Below, one piece after another: positions 34,317-44,411 of a stretch of DNA of 64,000 nt. Both the position numbers and the translations under genes were made by a program. A model generated the notes under the pieces. The model worked only from the letters and a program-made list of their open reading frames with translations. It was not told where the DNA came from and ran no database searches. Each line of letters opens with the position of its first letter. Position 1 is the stretch's first letter. Source of the stretch: Pholiota molesta (lineage: Eukaryota > Basidiomycota > Agaricomycetes > Agaricales > Strophariaceae); NCBI GenBank assembly GCA_014925825.1, contig JACGCK010000070.1, positions 124,001-188,000 on the forward strand, in the 5' to 3' direction.

Positions 34317-36471
34317 TCACCACTCGCGCGCCCACACACCCACACCCACGCCCACACAGAACCCGCCGACCAGCGCCACCTGCACGCGCGTCTCCCGCAG
34401 CGTCCCCGCCGCGCGCAGCACCACCGCGCCGATGCACTCGCGCAGGGGCGCGAGCAGCGACACCGTGAGGATGAGCAGCGACGGCAGGTGGAGAGGGTCA
34501 AATGACGCCCCCGGTGCGCGTGCGAGGGGCGGCGCGCTGTAACGCTGCTTATCCGCGTCGGGCGACGGCGCGGTGCGAGAGCGCTCCACGGCCGTGTCGT
34601 CTCCCCCCGTGGCAGCAGCGCCCTGCGCGTGCGATTGCGTGTTAACGCTCGCCGGCAGCGCCTGCGGCATCCGCAGCGGCGGCACCATCGTCCCCGTGCG
34701 CGGGCGCTGCGCTGCGGCGCGGCGCGCGCCCTCGCGCATCCGGCGCGCGACCTCCTGCGCATGGTCCTCCATCCACTCCGCCTCCCACTTCGCCTTGCTC
34801 CAGCTCTCCGCTTTCGACTTCATACCGCCGGACGACGCATCCGCGGCGCGCTCGCCGCCAGTCCTGCCCCACAGCCTCTCCCTCCGACTCCACTCACCGC
34901 CTGCGGGCCTGTTATGTCTCCCCGAATTCGCTCTCTTCGGTTTGCCGCGCGCAGCTCTCACCGTCTCAACCCCCGCTTCCGCTTCCATCCGTCGTTCATT
35001 ATCTGACCCATAACCCTCCGAGCTCGGGCCCGCACGCCCGAAAGCAACACTAAGACTCCCCTCCCATATCCCCTCGACCGCCTTCTCCACCTCGCGCCAC
35101 CGCAGGAAGCGGTCCGCCGCCTCACTGCGGAGGAGCGCAACGGTCTCCGGGGAGTAAAAGAGCCCCGTGCGCAGTGCCACTGCCGTGTGCGGGCGGAAGG
35201 CGGAGAGCCTGGAGGTGGGGATTGAGACGGAGGGGTGAGCGGGGTAAAGGGTGGGATGCGCTTTGCTGTCGCGCGTACGCGGGAGGACGATGACGGGGAT
35301 GTACGCGGAGAGCGCCTGGATGATCTCTTTGTCGAGGGGTGTTGAAGCTGGTTGGGTGTGTGTATGTTCGTCAGTTGTGAAATGCTTGTATTTATGGTGA
35401 GATGACTTACGAGATGGGAGAAGGAAGATTAGGGCGGTGTAGAGAGGTGACGTTGGGGACGCAAGCAAACTAGCTACGACACCCGAAGGATCGCTGTCTG
35501 GATGTAGCACGTCGTGTAGAGCACGGAAGGGGCCTTCTATGATAGATTTCAGTCGGGCTATGAGATCCGCTCCCTAATAACGAGAAATATTCAGATGAGC
35601 AAGTATACAGGGACATGTATAAGACTCACATCAGTATCATGAGCGTATCCCGGTAGCTCAACAATCTCCACATTCTTCGTCGGCTCGAAGCGTTCCAAAC
35701 CAAATGTATTATTCTGCTCAAGCCAGTCCGTCGACGCTCTAAGCACCTTCCCATGTGCATACGCCTCACCCACCACCGTCTCGCCGGCATGCCAGTCTTC
35801 CCAAGTACCGACATCAACGACATGCTCGTTGTCTTCGAGCAGCAGCCCAGTCAGAAAGCTCTTCCCGGCACCCTGAGCACCCAATACGAGGACTCTCAGT
35901 TCGCCGAGTGTCTGCCCGAATGGTGTGGGCCGCCGCAGAGCTTCAGGCAAGGTCAGGGACGGTATGATCAGCCCCTGTTCGTGGACCCGCGTATGATGGC
36001 GGCTGTGTGCATCGTGTTCTTGCTCATGCTCAAGTTCGTGTTCATGATCGGAATGAGGGTGGGAAGAGGGATATGAGCCAGGATGTGAACGCCCAGGACT
36101 CCCTGCGGCCGACGACGAGAAGAAGAAGGACGAGGAGACGGAGGGAAGAGATGATTCGGATGCGCTATCGACCGACGGGCTCGGGCTGCCCCGGGGCTGT
36201 CTGGCGGCGAGGGCAGCACCAAGGCGTGCATGCGCAGCGGGCTCGACGGCGCCGAGACCAGCACGCCACTGTGCCGGCTGCTCGTGGCTGAGCACTGCGC
36301 ACATTCTGCGACTGCGCTTGTTCCGCTCGCCTCGTCCACGTTGGCGTGCATGGCCCCTGGCTGCTGTGCCCGGAGGCTCTGAGACACTCCAGCGGTGTCG
36401 GGTGGATGCTGGCCCTGTGGCTGGTAGAGTGTGCGCACGCTGGAGACACTGGTGCTGATGCTGCCCTCCAT
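34317..36471 (-). CDS. P-loop GTPase-like protein with C-terminal membrane segment
   Basis: The start MEGSISTSVSSVRTLY at 36471 is in the frame that carries the first 100 residues. Near 36193 one C of a CCCC run appears to be lost, after which the frame continues GSPSPSVDSASESSLPSVSS. A His/Glu/Asp-rich stretch (HPHSDHEHELEHEQEHD) follows. The core is LGELRVLVLGAQGAGKSFLT, a Walker A (G1) near residue 195, with VEIVELPGY as a possible G3. After an intron near 35570-35630 come ADLIARLKSIIEGPFRALHD and IPVIVLPRTRD. A long charged linker (SKAKWEAEWMEDHAQEVARR) leads to a hydrophobic C-terminal region, LPSLLILTVSLLAPL and VALVGGFCVGVGVGVW, probably a membrane anchor. Septin- or AIG1-like relationships are possible but not established. 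Nucleotide binding is likely; the role is unknown. Confidence 0.7.
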
Positions 36472-36532
36472 CGCTGAAGGGAACCAAGGAGGGTCGAGGG
36501 AAGCCGACGATCCTTTATCGCGCTCACCACGT

Positions 36533-36550
36533 GCGCCCCATTGCGCATAT
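36533..36550 (+). repeat. first copy of an 18-bp direct repeat upstream of tRNA-Tyr sequences
   Basis: GCGCCCCATTGCGCATAT; the second copy at 37645-37662 has one mismatch. Each lies upstream of a tRNA-Tyr 5' end (the pseudogene at 36566 and the gene at 37692). Confidence 0.7.
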
Positions 36551-36565
36551 ATACGTCACCACCTG

Positions 36566-36597
36566 CCCTCGATAGCTCAGTTGGAAGAGCGTGAGAC
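36566..36597 (+). pseudogene. tRNA-Tyr 5'-half pseudogene
   Basis: Positions 1-31 match the intact tRNA-Tyr at 37692 with two differences (A for C in the D loop region, A for G in the anticodon stem). The sequence then diverges completely, so there is no anticodon or T arm. Confidence 0.75.
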
Positions 36598-36634
36598 GGC
36601 GCCCCGGCGCAGGTCGTTCCAGTTGGTTTACCCT

Positions 36635-37618
36635 TCACAGTTTTGAATTCTTTTTTCGAGTTCTTTCTTTATTTAAAACACCCAACCTATTGAAGGGAGA
36701 ACCTTCCAAGTTCCAGTTCGCTTGCACTCTTGCGTAAACAGGGGCCTTTCTCCTACCTGGCTTTTGTGTGAGCTGGTAAGGAAACTTGAGCTCGTCGCGG
36801 GCTTGCTCCGGATTTGCGCGAAGACCCTCGAAGATGTCATTTTTGATGGCCATGGCTTCCAGCATGAGCGCAGCATCCATGATTCCATCACCATGACTGA
36901 CTTTGGCAGGTTTCGAACCGACTGCTGAGTACTGCCATGGATGTTAGCGAGAAACTATTTGTGTATTATTTCCTTACAATTCAGAGGCGTCCGTTCGTTT
37001 TCCTTTCGTCCAGTGAAACTTCATGAAAACAATTATTTCAAGGCCACATTCTTCGTCATAGCCGACGATAAAAAATTGTGCATCCTCATAAAAAGTAAAT
37101 ATTCAGTTTGCGTAACAATGAACCGACTGACCTTCCACAATTTTGCCTTCACCAGCGTAGTCATTCAACTCTGCAACAGTGAGCAACACAACCCCATCGA
37201 AAGCCCATGGCGTACATCAAAGTTGCCATAGTCATGACTTGCAGACGGCGGACGCTGAAAGAAAATAAGCATATACGCATGAAAAAAAGAGGCTAGTCTT
37301 ACCGTATACTAATATGGCTCATTGAAGCCAACCTCTAAGTTCCAAGCCATAGCCAGAAACTCTACCAGGTCGATTCACTCAGGATATGTTTTTCTTCTGG
37401 TCGGTGGCGATGACTTTCTCCACTTTGGTCATGTTGGCGACTATCTATAGTGTTAAATATAGCAAAGACAAAAATTGGCGCGCATACATTAAGTATTTCA
37501 TCACGTTGTTCAGAGGTTACCTTGATACAATAATGTTGATTATGCTAGGAGAATTTAGATAACGTCTCGAGAGTGACTCAAAACTCACCATTGCCAGAGA
37601 ATCATGGCAAAAGTTCAT
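36635..37618 (-). CDS. unrecognised intron-rich gene between tRNA-Tyr copies
   Basis: No family recognised. From ATG at 37616-37618, short exons with good borders read MNFCHDSLAM, HNQHYCIKVTSEQRDEILN, IVANMTKVEKVIATDQKKN, FLAMAWNLEVGFNEP, LNDYAGEGKIVE, DAQFFIVGYDEECGLEIIVF, IMDAALMLEAMAIKNDIFEG and LRANPEQARDELKFPYQLTQ, ending ERTRKKNSKL at 36635. Two joins (near 37385 and near 36935) do not keep phase, so either my borders are wrong or bases are missing. Introns make up about half the locus. The helical, Met-rich C-terminal part has no membrane segment. It lies in the 1.1-kb interval bracketed by the tRNA-Tyr copies, which suggests insertion or duplication at the tRNA locus. Confidence 0.4.
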
Positions 37619-37644
37619 TGTAGTCTTGTATTTCCGGCCCCGTT

Positions 37645-37662
37645 GCGCCTCATTGCGCATAT
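37645..37662 (+). repeat. second copy of the 18-bp direct repeat
   Basis: GCGCCTCATTGCGCATAT, 30 bp before the tRNA-Tyr gene; pairs with 36533-36550. Confidence 0.7.
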
Positions 37663-37691
37663 GATTTGCACTGTGCAGTGTCCAACATCTG

Positions 37692-37778
37692 CCCTCGATA
37701 GCTCAGTTGGCAGAGCGTGGGACTGTAACGGGTTACGTAATTATCCCGAGGTCGCTGGTTCGAAACCGGCTTGAGGGA
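37692..37778 (+). tRNA. tRNA-Tyr (GUA) with 14-nt intron
   Basis: The acceptor stem CCCTCGA pairs with TTGAGGG and is followed by discriminator A. The D arm is GCTC..GAGC and the anticodon stem TGGGA pairs with TCCCG. The loop CTGTAA gives anticodon GTA. A 14-nt intron (37729-37742) lies after position 37, as usual for nuclear tRNA-Tyr. The T arm is GCTGG-TTCGAAA-CCGGC. The internal A and B boxes are intact. Confidence 0.93.
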
Positions 37779-38206
37779 CTTTTTTGCTTTTTGGGGATCT
37801 TTTAATTTTTGCGTGTCTAGCAGACTCAGTTTTGGGCCCCCGCAGCTTGCCGCATTGCGGTCCGGCCCCTTCGGGGCCGTACCTTAGCACTGGTATGTAT
37901 TTTGGAATCCGTCGGGATCGAACCTTAGCGACGGATTGAGGCCACCAGTTCTTGACCAGTTCGATCCCGGTTTGAAGGCTAATACAGAGAGTGTCACGGA
38001 ACGTCACAAATGCTCACGTCACATGTTATTAGTCGCGTTGGTTTTGTACTCTTCCTTCTAAGCATACTGCAAGATACCCTCTGTGGCCTCGTCCGCAATC
38101 TCTGATACCCAATTGGAACTCCAGACTACTCAGGAAGAAAGCGCAGAAACATTGACCTCCGAGTACCGATTCGATTGACAAGTTAGCGCGACTGGACGCG
38201 ACCAGA
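37779..38206. other. spacer with strong hairpins downstream of tRNA-Tyr
   Basis: CGGCCCC-TTC-GGGGCCG (37863-37879) is a perfect stem. ATCCGTCG (37908-37915) pairs with CGACGGAT (37929-37936). GGGATCGAAC (37914-37923) is inverted as GTTCGATCCC (37959-37968), each resembling a tRNA B box. No complete second tRNA can be folded. The minus-strand ORF here is a tRNA artefact. Confidence 0.5.
37780..37792 (+). terminator. RNA polymerase III T-run terminator
   Basis: TTTTTT followed by a second T5 run directly after the tRNA 3' end. Confidence 0.8.
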
Positions 38207-39825
38207 ATGCAAGCTACGTGTGTTCAACGTGAATGTCCAAAATGCATTCTAAGCAACGACGAATCCATTCTGCAAAATCTGCCGGCTGAGCTGCTGGTGG
38301 AAGTTTTTCAGCACCTTGGCTGGGAGGACGTTTTCGTGATGCGACGGGTGAGTTGTCCATCACTACGACCATATACATCCTTTGAGACTGACATATGCTG
38401 GTTCTATAGACTTGCAAGTTATTTTTTGACATATCGAACTCCTGGCCGCTATGGGTCTGCTTGTTCTACCGCCTGTCCAGTGAAGTCCGGGTCGCTCCCA
38501 TCCTCGAACGCCCAATCAGCGCGTATACAGCTAAGGAGCTCGAATATGTCGTTATGCATCGTATCTCTCAGAGATACGCTGGGCAACCGGTGCCCCGCCG
38601 CGTGTACGCACCAACGTTCTTCCGAAGCTGGACTTGGATTCCGAAGCGGACTGGGAGGAAACCGAGGACGATCGAGTTGTGCTTTTAGAAGGGGGCGGTG
38701 GCTCCTGACATCCACGGGTAGCCATTGTTGGCGTATTTTTGCCCACGATCTAGACATGCCACCCTCACAGGAGCCGCGCTGCATCATCAGTCTCAATCGT
38801 GCAGAACAAGGTTGGCGCTTAATCTCTGACCTGGACCAGGATGCCACATCGGGGCTGGCGTGGAACCTTTGCCTCATTCCGTGGTCTACTGTCCGGCCGG
38901 AAGACTCGCCATCTGATTGGGCTCCTGATCAAATCCATATCTACCGCCTGACCATGAAGGGCCGTGGAAACGAAGCGATACTGGAAGCTAATAAATTAAA
39001 GTCTCTTCATAACGACCTACCAGGTTTCACTGAAACGGTTGACTTTCGTGGCCATTATCTGGTCAGATCTATATTCAACATGGACTCGTGTTGCTACCAT
39101 CATGAAGTGTGCAATTGGCTCCATTCCGATTCATTTGCCCAATTCAACGTCCGTCTTCAGCATGATCCAAATGATTCTGGTGAACCTGTAAGCCTACGTA
39201 TTGATTGTGATAAATTTCTTCCTTCGATGCTAATATTTTCTCTCAGAATAATATTGAGATTATCTCAGAAGACAAAGTCGCCATCATTTCCGACTTTGAC
39301 ATTTCGTTGTATATCATCTCGGACCTGCACCCCATCCCCGCTAGCAAAACCATCGCAATGCGGATCATTGAGCCCTACTGGAAGCTCACAGATCCTGAGC
39401 TATCTGATAAACTCCGTTACTCCATTCCATTTCCTGATTTACATGCAACCCGGATGACTATGATTATGGATGGTGTTATATACGGACTGACTATCCCTCA
39501 TGAGAGGGATAATACCCCAAGCCTTCAACGAGTATCCGACGCCGATGTTTCGGACATGCCACTGATCGAAATTGGCAGGAACAAAATCTACGCTCATGAC
39601 TCAAATAAAGGGACGATCAGAACAGTGCATTTCCTGTGGCCTAGCGACGAGGATGCGAATCGCGATGTGTCTTTACTTCTTCCTGCCCTTGCTCAGCCGA
39701 GTCAACATGTGCTCTCCTTGCCATATGAATGGGACGACGATGAGCCTTTGTTTGACGTCTATTCTAATCGTGTTTTGTCATTGGTCAATGAATCTTGGGT
39801 CGTTGTAGATTTTGGGTACAAATGA
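38207..39825 (+). CDS. F-box protein, family copy D, frame broken twice
   Basis: The start MQATCVQREC matches copy C. Exon 1 has the F-box LPAELLVEVFQHLGWEDVFV. After an intron (about 38349-38409) come LFYRLSSEVRVAPILERPIS and AYTAKELEYVVMHRIS. Near 38567 one T is missing relative to the paralogues (RISSEIRWATGAPPR would follow), and near 38691-38695 one base is missing in the GGRWLLTS block. After that the frame is open: IFAHDLDMPPSQEPRCIISL, IHIYRLTMKGRGNEAILEAN and HHEVCNWLHSDS. Exon 3 reads IISEDKVAIISDFDISLY and MIMDGVIYGLTIPHERDNTP and ends SWVVVDFGYK. It is either a young pseudogene or an assembly error. No CACGTG or ACGCGT was seen in its upstream 200 bp, unlike A, B and E. Confidence 0.75.
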
Positions 39826-40432
39826 ACTTATATTTATCAAGTTCAATGTTGCTAGAGTCTAAGGCAATTACTTCTATTCATTTACATACATATATACCGT
39901 ATGCTAAGATAGTACTTTTTATTGGATCATTTTTTTTCTTGTTAAATTTCTTGGGCTTGACTCTGCATGAGATAATGTGTCGAGCCCCGCCCATCTAGAG
40001 AGGCTTCTGGTCTCTCTTCTCTGCATATTTTGTGCGCCAGTGGAACCTCGCCAGAAGCCTGCAGCTCTAAGTATGGCATAGGCATAAGTAATGAGCGTAT
40101 TGTGCCTATTCTCACACATTCCAATATACCTTGCTACGCACTTCTTGTCCTCTTTCTGTGACTTGACGATCCCTTCCAATGGCTCACTCTTTTCCCGCCC
40201 TACACCTTCCATTGCTACCCTTCGACACACATCTTATTCGAACTCTTGGCCACGACAAAGAAGAAAAGTAGCGCTGTACGTCCCTTAAATGATACTCCAG
40301 GTGCTTACTTGGACTTCAAGTATACACTAACAAAGAGGGCATATATATCAGCAAGCAATGAAGTACAGTGGTGGCAAATAGTGTACAATCTTCCGATAAT
40401 AATAAGGAATATCATGATCCAGTGTTCTGCGC
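39826..40432. other. convergent intergenic region
   Basis: Separates the ends of F-box D and SPC25. Short ORFs only; no repeat recognised. Confidence 0.5.
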
Positions 40433-41413
40433 TCAACTCTCACTGGGGTCAAGCTGTAGAACATGTCAGAGCATATTAGAATCTGGTCGGAGTGTTGTAC
40501 GCTTACCAGCACTTTATAGGCTGCCCGTACGTCTCGAATAAACGCGTAAATGTCTCGGCTCTCGTTGAGGTTGCTGACGAGAATATTCATCGACGGCAGT
40601 TGCGGGGATGCCGTTATCACTGAATAACAATGGTCAGCATACGCGCCTGTGCTTGCGCACAGCCAAGAAAACCCGTAGATACCTTTAAACGTTTGTGTGG
40701 CGATATCAATTACAAAGCTGGCTTCTCGTTCGGGATCGGTTGGGTCCAGACGCGCAAAACGGACGAGGAGTCTGTCTCGCTCGACGCCTTCAATCTTGCA
40801 TGCCAGGCGTTCTTCGCAGGTTTGCGACTGAGGAGGGACGTGGGACGCATAGGAGCTCAGCGTTGATCGTTCCTTGTTCTTCTCTGCACCTCAACGTTGA
40901 ATATATGTTGCATAAGCCTCGGAGTCCGGCATGAAGCTCACCCTTGCGCAGATTCTGGACGAGGGCACGGTATTGCTCAATGTCTGCGTCCACGGACGCG
41001 ATCTTATCGCGTAGCGTCGCCAACTGGCGCTTAAACGCAGCCACCGACAACTCGGCATCCTTACGCTCCTCTTTCTCCCGTTCCAACTCTGAAGGCCGTG
41101 GAAAAAGACGTCAAACAAAGAAGGCATGATAGGATATGGACGTACGCGCTACCAGTTCGATTTCCCTTAGCTTACATTGGTTCGTTTCAGCCTCCACAGC
41201 CTGCGTTCGTTCCAAAATCTTCTTCTTCTCCCCTGCCTGGTGCTTTCTCCGCTCTGAGATAGTCGCGATCGCGCGATTCTTGTACGAAGTGAGCGCCTTG
41301 ATGAAATTCCGCGTTGAGTTTTCGTAATTGTGCACACGCAGGTCTATCGATGGATGTTGCTGCGATAGAATAGCAGAGAGGTCGACTTGGGGGATTCGGA
41401 GTGTGTGGGCCAT
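40433..41413 (-). CDS. SPC25: kinetochore Ndc80-complex subunit SPC25
   Basis: SPC25 pairs with SPC24 in the Ndc80 complex, which links kinetochores to microtubules. The N-terminus MAHTLRIPQVDLSAILSQQH leads to a long coiled coil: RNFIKALTSYKNRAIATISE, RKHQAGEKKKILERTQAVEA, then KRQLATLRDKIASVDADIEQ. The C-terminal globular RWD-like domain reads ERLACKIEGVERDRLLVRFA, ASFVIDIATQTFK, LPSMNILVSNLNESRDIYAF and IRDVRAAYKVLLDPSES, which matches the family pattern (C-x-IEGV, FVID, LN-x-TRD, FI-x-x-VR-x-A). Four short introns fall in it, and the last exon encodes only seven residues before TGA at 40433-40435. Length is typical for Spc25 (about 250). Its start is 176 bp from the divergent F-box E. Confidence 0.9.
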
Positions 41414-41507
41414 TGTAGAAGTGGAAATGGACGAAATGTAGATGGTTGACAGTCTTGAGTTAGACTAAGAGTAGTAAGTACTACTTGAGAAGGTTTGAAA
41501 TCAATCA

Positions 41508-41524
41508 AACGCGTCGATCACGTG
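41508..41524 (+). promoter_or_regulatory. MCB plus E-box composite element in the SPC25 / F-box E divergent promoter
   Basis: AACGCGTCGATCACGTG, 65 bp upstream of the F-box E start and 95 bp upstream of the SPC25 start. One base differs from the copy A element. The orientation relative to the F-box gene is the same as in A and B. Confidence 0.65.
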
Positions 41525-41589
41525 GCCGTGGCTAAACTTAAATTATTCCCTGAATACGGCCCCCTTTGTTCTTTTACCACACACAGCCT

Positions 41590-43363
41590 ATGCAAGATAC
41601 CCCTTCGCCTTCATCAAATTTTAACCTTCAAATGGGATCCTATTCTGCTCAGGAAGATAGGATGACAAAGGAACGATGCCCCTGTTCAACTAACTCAACG
41701 CGGCTGTTCGTCGAGAGTCCGACTGTCGTGGAAACTACGCGTAGCCAAGCTGAAGGTGAATCTTTGAAGTGGCCCACTCCGGAATATAACGATTCTGCGT
41801 TCCAAGCTCTGCCAACTGAACTTCTCGTGGAAATATGCAAGCATCTTGGCTGGGAGGATGTTTTCGCAATTCGACGGGTGAGCACATTAATACTTCCCTT
41901 CGCAAATTTCTGTCCCCAATGACAATTTGCTCATAAATTGTGTTGCCGATATAGACCTCCAAGTTCTTTTTTGATATATCAAATTCTCGGCCGCTCTGGG
42001 TCTGCTTATTCTACCGCCTATCCAGCGAAGTGCGGGTCCCTCCCATCCTCGAGCGTCCGATAAGTGCATATACGGTTAAAGAGCTCGAATACGTCGTTAT
42101 GCGCCGCATCTCTTCAGAAATACGATGGGCGACCGGTGCTCCACCACGCATACAGGCCTTTCCGGCGCCGGACCTGGCTTTCGAGGACGATGATATCCAA
42201 CTATTAGACGGTGGTCGGTGGCTCCTGACATGCACGCAGCGCGATTATGGGCGCGTTTATTGTTACGACCTAGATATGCCGCTCTCCAAGGAACGCAAAT
42301 GCATCATCGATCTCGAGATAGACGGTCATGCGAAACCACCGTGGCTTATGGTTACTAACATGGACACGAATGCCAGGCCTGAGCTGGCGTTCAACCTTTG
42401 TCTCATTCCACGCTCTACAATCCCGCCTGCCGACTCGCCCCCCGATTGGGTTCCTGAGCAAACACATTTCTACAGACTGACCGTAAAAGGCCGTGGAAGC
42501 GATGCGACCCTTGAAGCTCATAAATTAAAATCTTTTCCCAATGGCATCCTAGCGAGCACGGACGAGGCTGATTTTTATGGCGACTACGTGGTCAAATCTT
42601 TAGATAATGTAAACCAATCTTTCTACCTCTTTGAGGTCTGTAACTGGGCCCTTTCCGATTCCGCTACTTGTTTCAAGGCTTACATCGAAGATAATAATGA
42701 TGACTCTGAATTTCTTGTAAGCCATTCGCTTTACTCGCCACATCTGATTTTGCGGCTTTGTGCTGATTTTGCGCGCAGGATGATGCCTTGCTCCTTCCAA
42801 AAGACAGACTCTTACTCATCTCGAACAATGATATTTCACTCTATAACATCTCAAACCTGCGCCAGGAGTCCGCTGGAAAAACTGATGACATTTTGCTGCT
42901 TCAGCCCTATTGGAAGCTCGCAAAAACCAGTCTAGACCGTCAATTTGAAGTAGGTTATTTCAAACCACATCTCGATTCACAGGCAAGCCGTGCGGCTTTC
43001 ATCCTGGACGGTATCATATACGGAATGACAATCCCACATGACAGTCGTGCCAGCCCATATCTCCAAGTGATATCCGACGTCGATTTCAATGCTTTAACCT
43101 TAGCCTGCGCGGGTATAAGCAAGATGTATGCCTATGAATCGGATGAAGAGGGGACGTTCAAAACAATGGATCTCCTATGGCCGGACGACAAGGACGGGTC
43201 CCAAGACGGGTCTTCGCTTCTGCCTGCGTTTCCTCGACCGAGTCAACATCGACATCGTTCGCCATATAAATGGGAGGAAGACCCTATTCTCGATGAAAGC
43301 TCAAACCGCATCCTTTCATTCGCACATAAATTTTGGGTCGTTCTGGACTTCGCCTACAAGTAG
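41590..43363 (+). CDS. F-box protein, family copy E
   Basis: The start MQDTPSPSSNFNLQMGSYSA has a longer head than the other copies (about 60 residues of Ser/Thr/Glu-rich sequence before the F-box). The F-box is LPTELLVEICKHLGWEDVFAI in exon 1. Exon 2 has LFYRLSSEVRVPPILERPIS, AYTVKELEYVVMRRISSEIRW, LLDGGRWLLTC, RVYCYDLDMPLSKERKCIID, FYRLTVKGRGSDATLEAHKL and FEVCNWALSDSATCFKAYIE. The third exon (from about 42780) has LLLPKDRLLLISNNDISLYN and FILDGIIYGMTIPHDSRASP and ends WVVLDFAYK at 43363. All frames are open, so this is one of the best-preserved members. Shared MCB/E-box control with SPC25 would put it in the cell-cycle programme; that is inference. Confidence 0.83.
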
Positions 43364-44157
43364 CTTCTGGACCAACACAAATGCTATCGCTGACCTATCT
43401 ACCACATGCTATGGTTGCTTCCCGGGACCTCGGCGGTCTTTGCTATTTGCAGTTCAAATTTAGAATCGTTCATGTAAAGTACTGCAAGTGAAATCGAACG
43501 CTATTCCTAATATCTCTTCGTTTTGTTTCGCTAATTCGAAAAACATGCAGACGCATATCATGTCCATTCCGAGATATTCCCAGAAGGACGCGCAGTGGCA
43601 ACTAGCATTTCGGAAAATTGAGCTCAAAGCAAATCGCCTCAGATCTTGGACCATCGATCGAATCAGTATATATCTAGCTAGGTCGGCGCTCAAACTCTTA
43701 GTAATGGATCACTTTAACGGACCATATTTCAATCGAGCTCAAAGTCTTATTGCAAGATCACACATGATAAAGATGAGGATGATGGGGCTGCAATGCACAA
43801 GCCCGATGCAAGACGATAATATTCGCGAGACAAACGCATAAGATAAATACTAATAAGAATAAATGAGCGCGAAGAATAAAGGTAGAGCATTACAGAGGAG
43901 AGGAAGGTTGAAAAGAAAGGGGGGGCAAGCTTCCACAGGCTGATGGCAAGGGCGGGGGCGTCTATCGCATATTCAGGTTAGTTAGTATCGTTAGTATCAA
44001 ATCAAAATTGTTTTTGGAGATCCAATTGGTTGTCCACGTCGAAGGTCGGCCTTGTAGATGTTGACACGCACCTCCGAGTTCAAGTTCCCCTGGCCGAACA
44101 CGCACCTCCTGCGTTGGCCAACTCATATCCCATTGCCCGGGACCAGACTCAGCCACC

Positions 44158-44208
44158 CCATAGGTCTAAGCACGAAGGGCACGCCGGGACACGGAATGGG
44201 TCTGTTCT
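44158..44208 (+). repeat. 51-bp direct repeat, copy 1
   Basis: Begins CCATAGGTCTAAGCACGAAG and ends GGGTCTGTTCT. It matches 44361-44411 with a single T/A difference; start-to-start spacing is 203 bp. Confidence 0.8.
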
Positions 44209-44360
44209 GGGGTGGAGAGGCTGGCCATTCGCAAATACTTGCGGCCGATCCCCAGCGGTCATTTTACCGGTCTTGAGGGGGATTATACGGTTATTCAGTT
44301 CATTGTTCTTCATCGGCCAATCCTCCAATTGTAGACTCCAACCCGCCAGACCGGCCCATC

Positions 44361-44411
44361 CCATAGGACTAAGCACGAAGGGCACGCCGGGACACGGAAT
44401 GGGTCTGTTCT
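44361..44411 (+). repeat. 51-bp direct repeat, copy 2
   Basis: Begins CCATAGGACTAAGCACGAAG; see copy 1. Confidence 0.8.

Noticed and set aside
34573..35013. Plus-strand ORFs within the P-loop gene
   Set aside because: Low-complexity shadows of the minus-strand coding exon.
36905..36925. T-arm-like GGTTCGAAACC on the minus strand
   Set aside because: The stem does not pair and no acceptor or D arm can be found; it lies in the coding frame of the gene at 36635-37618.
37741..38007. Minus-strand ORF ending PQAGFEPATSG
   Set aside because: AGFEPATSG is the usual artefact translation of the complement of a tRNA T arm (GGTTCGAAACC); it overlaps the tRNA-Tyr gene.
44158..44411. Possible CRISPR-like repeat pair
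   Set aside because: Only two units of 51 bp with a 152-bp gap in a eukaryotic genome; it does not meet any array pattern.
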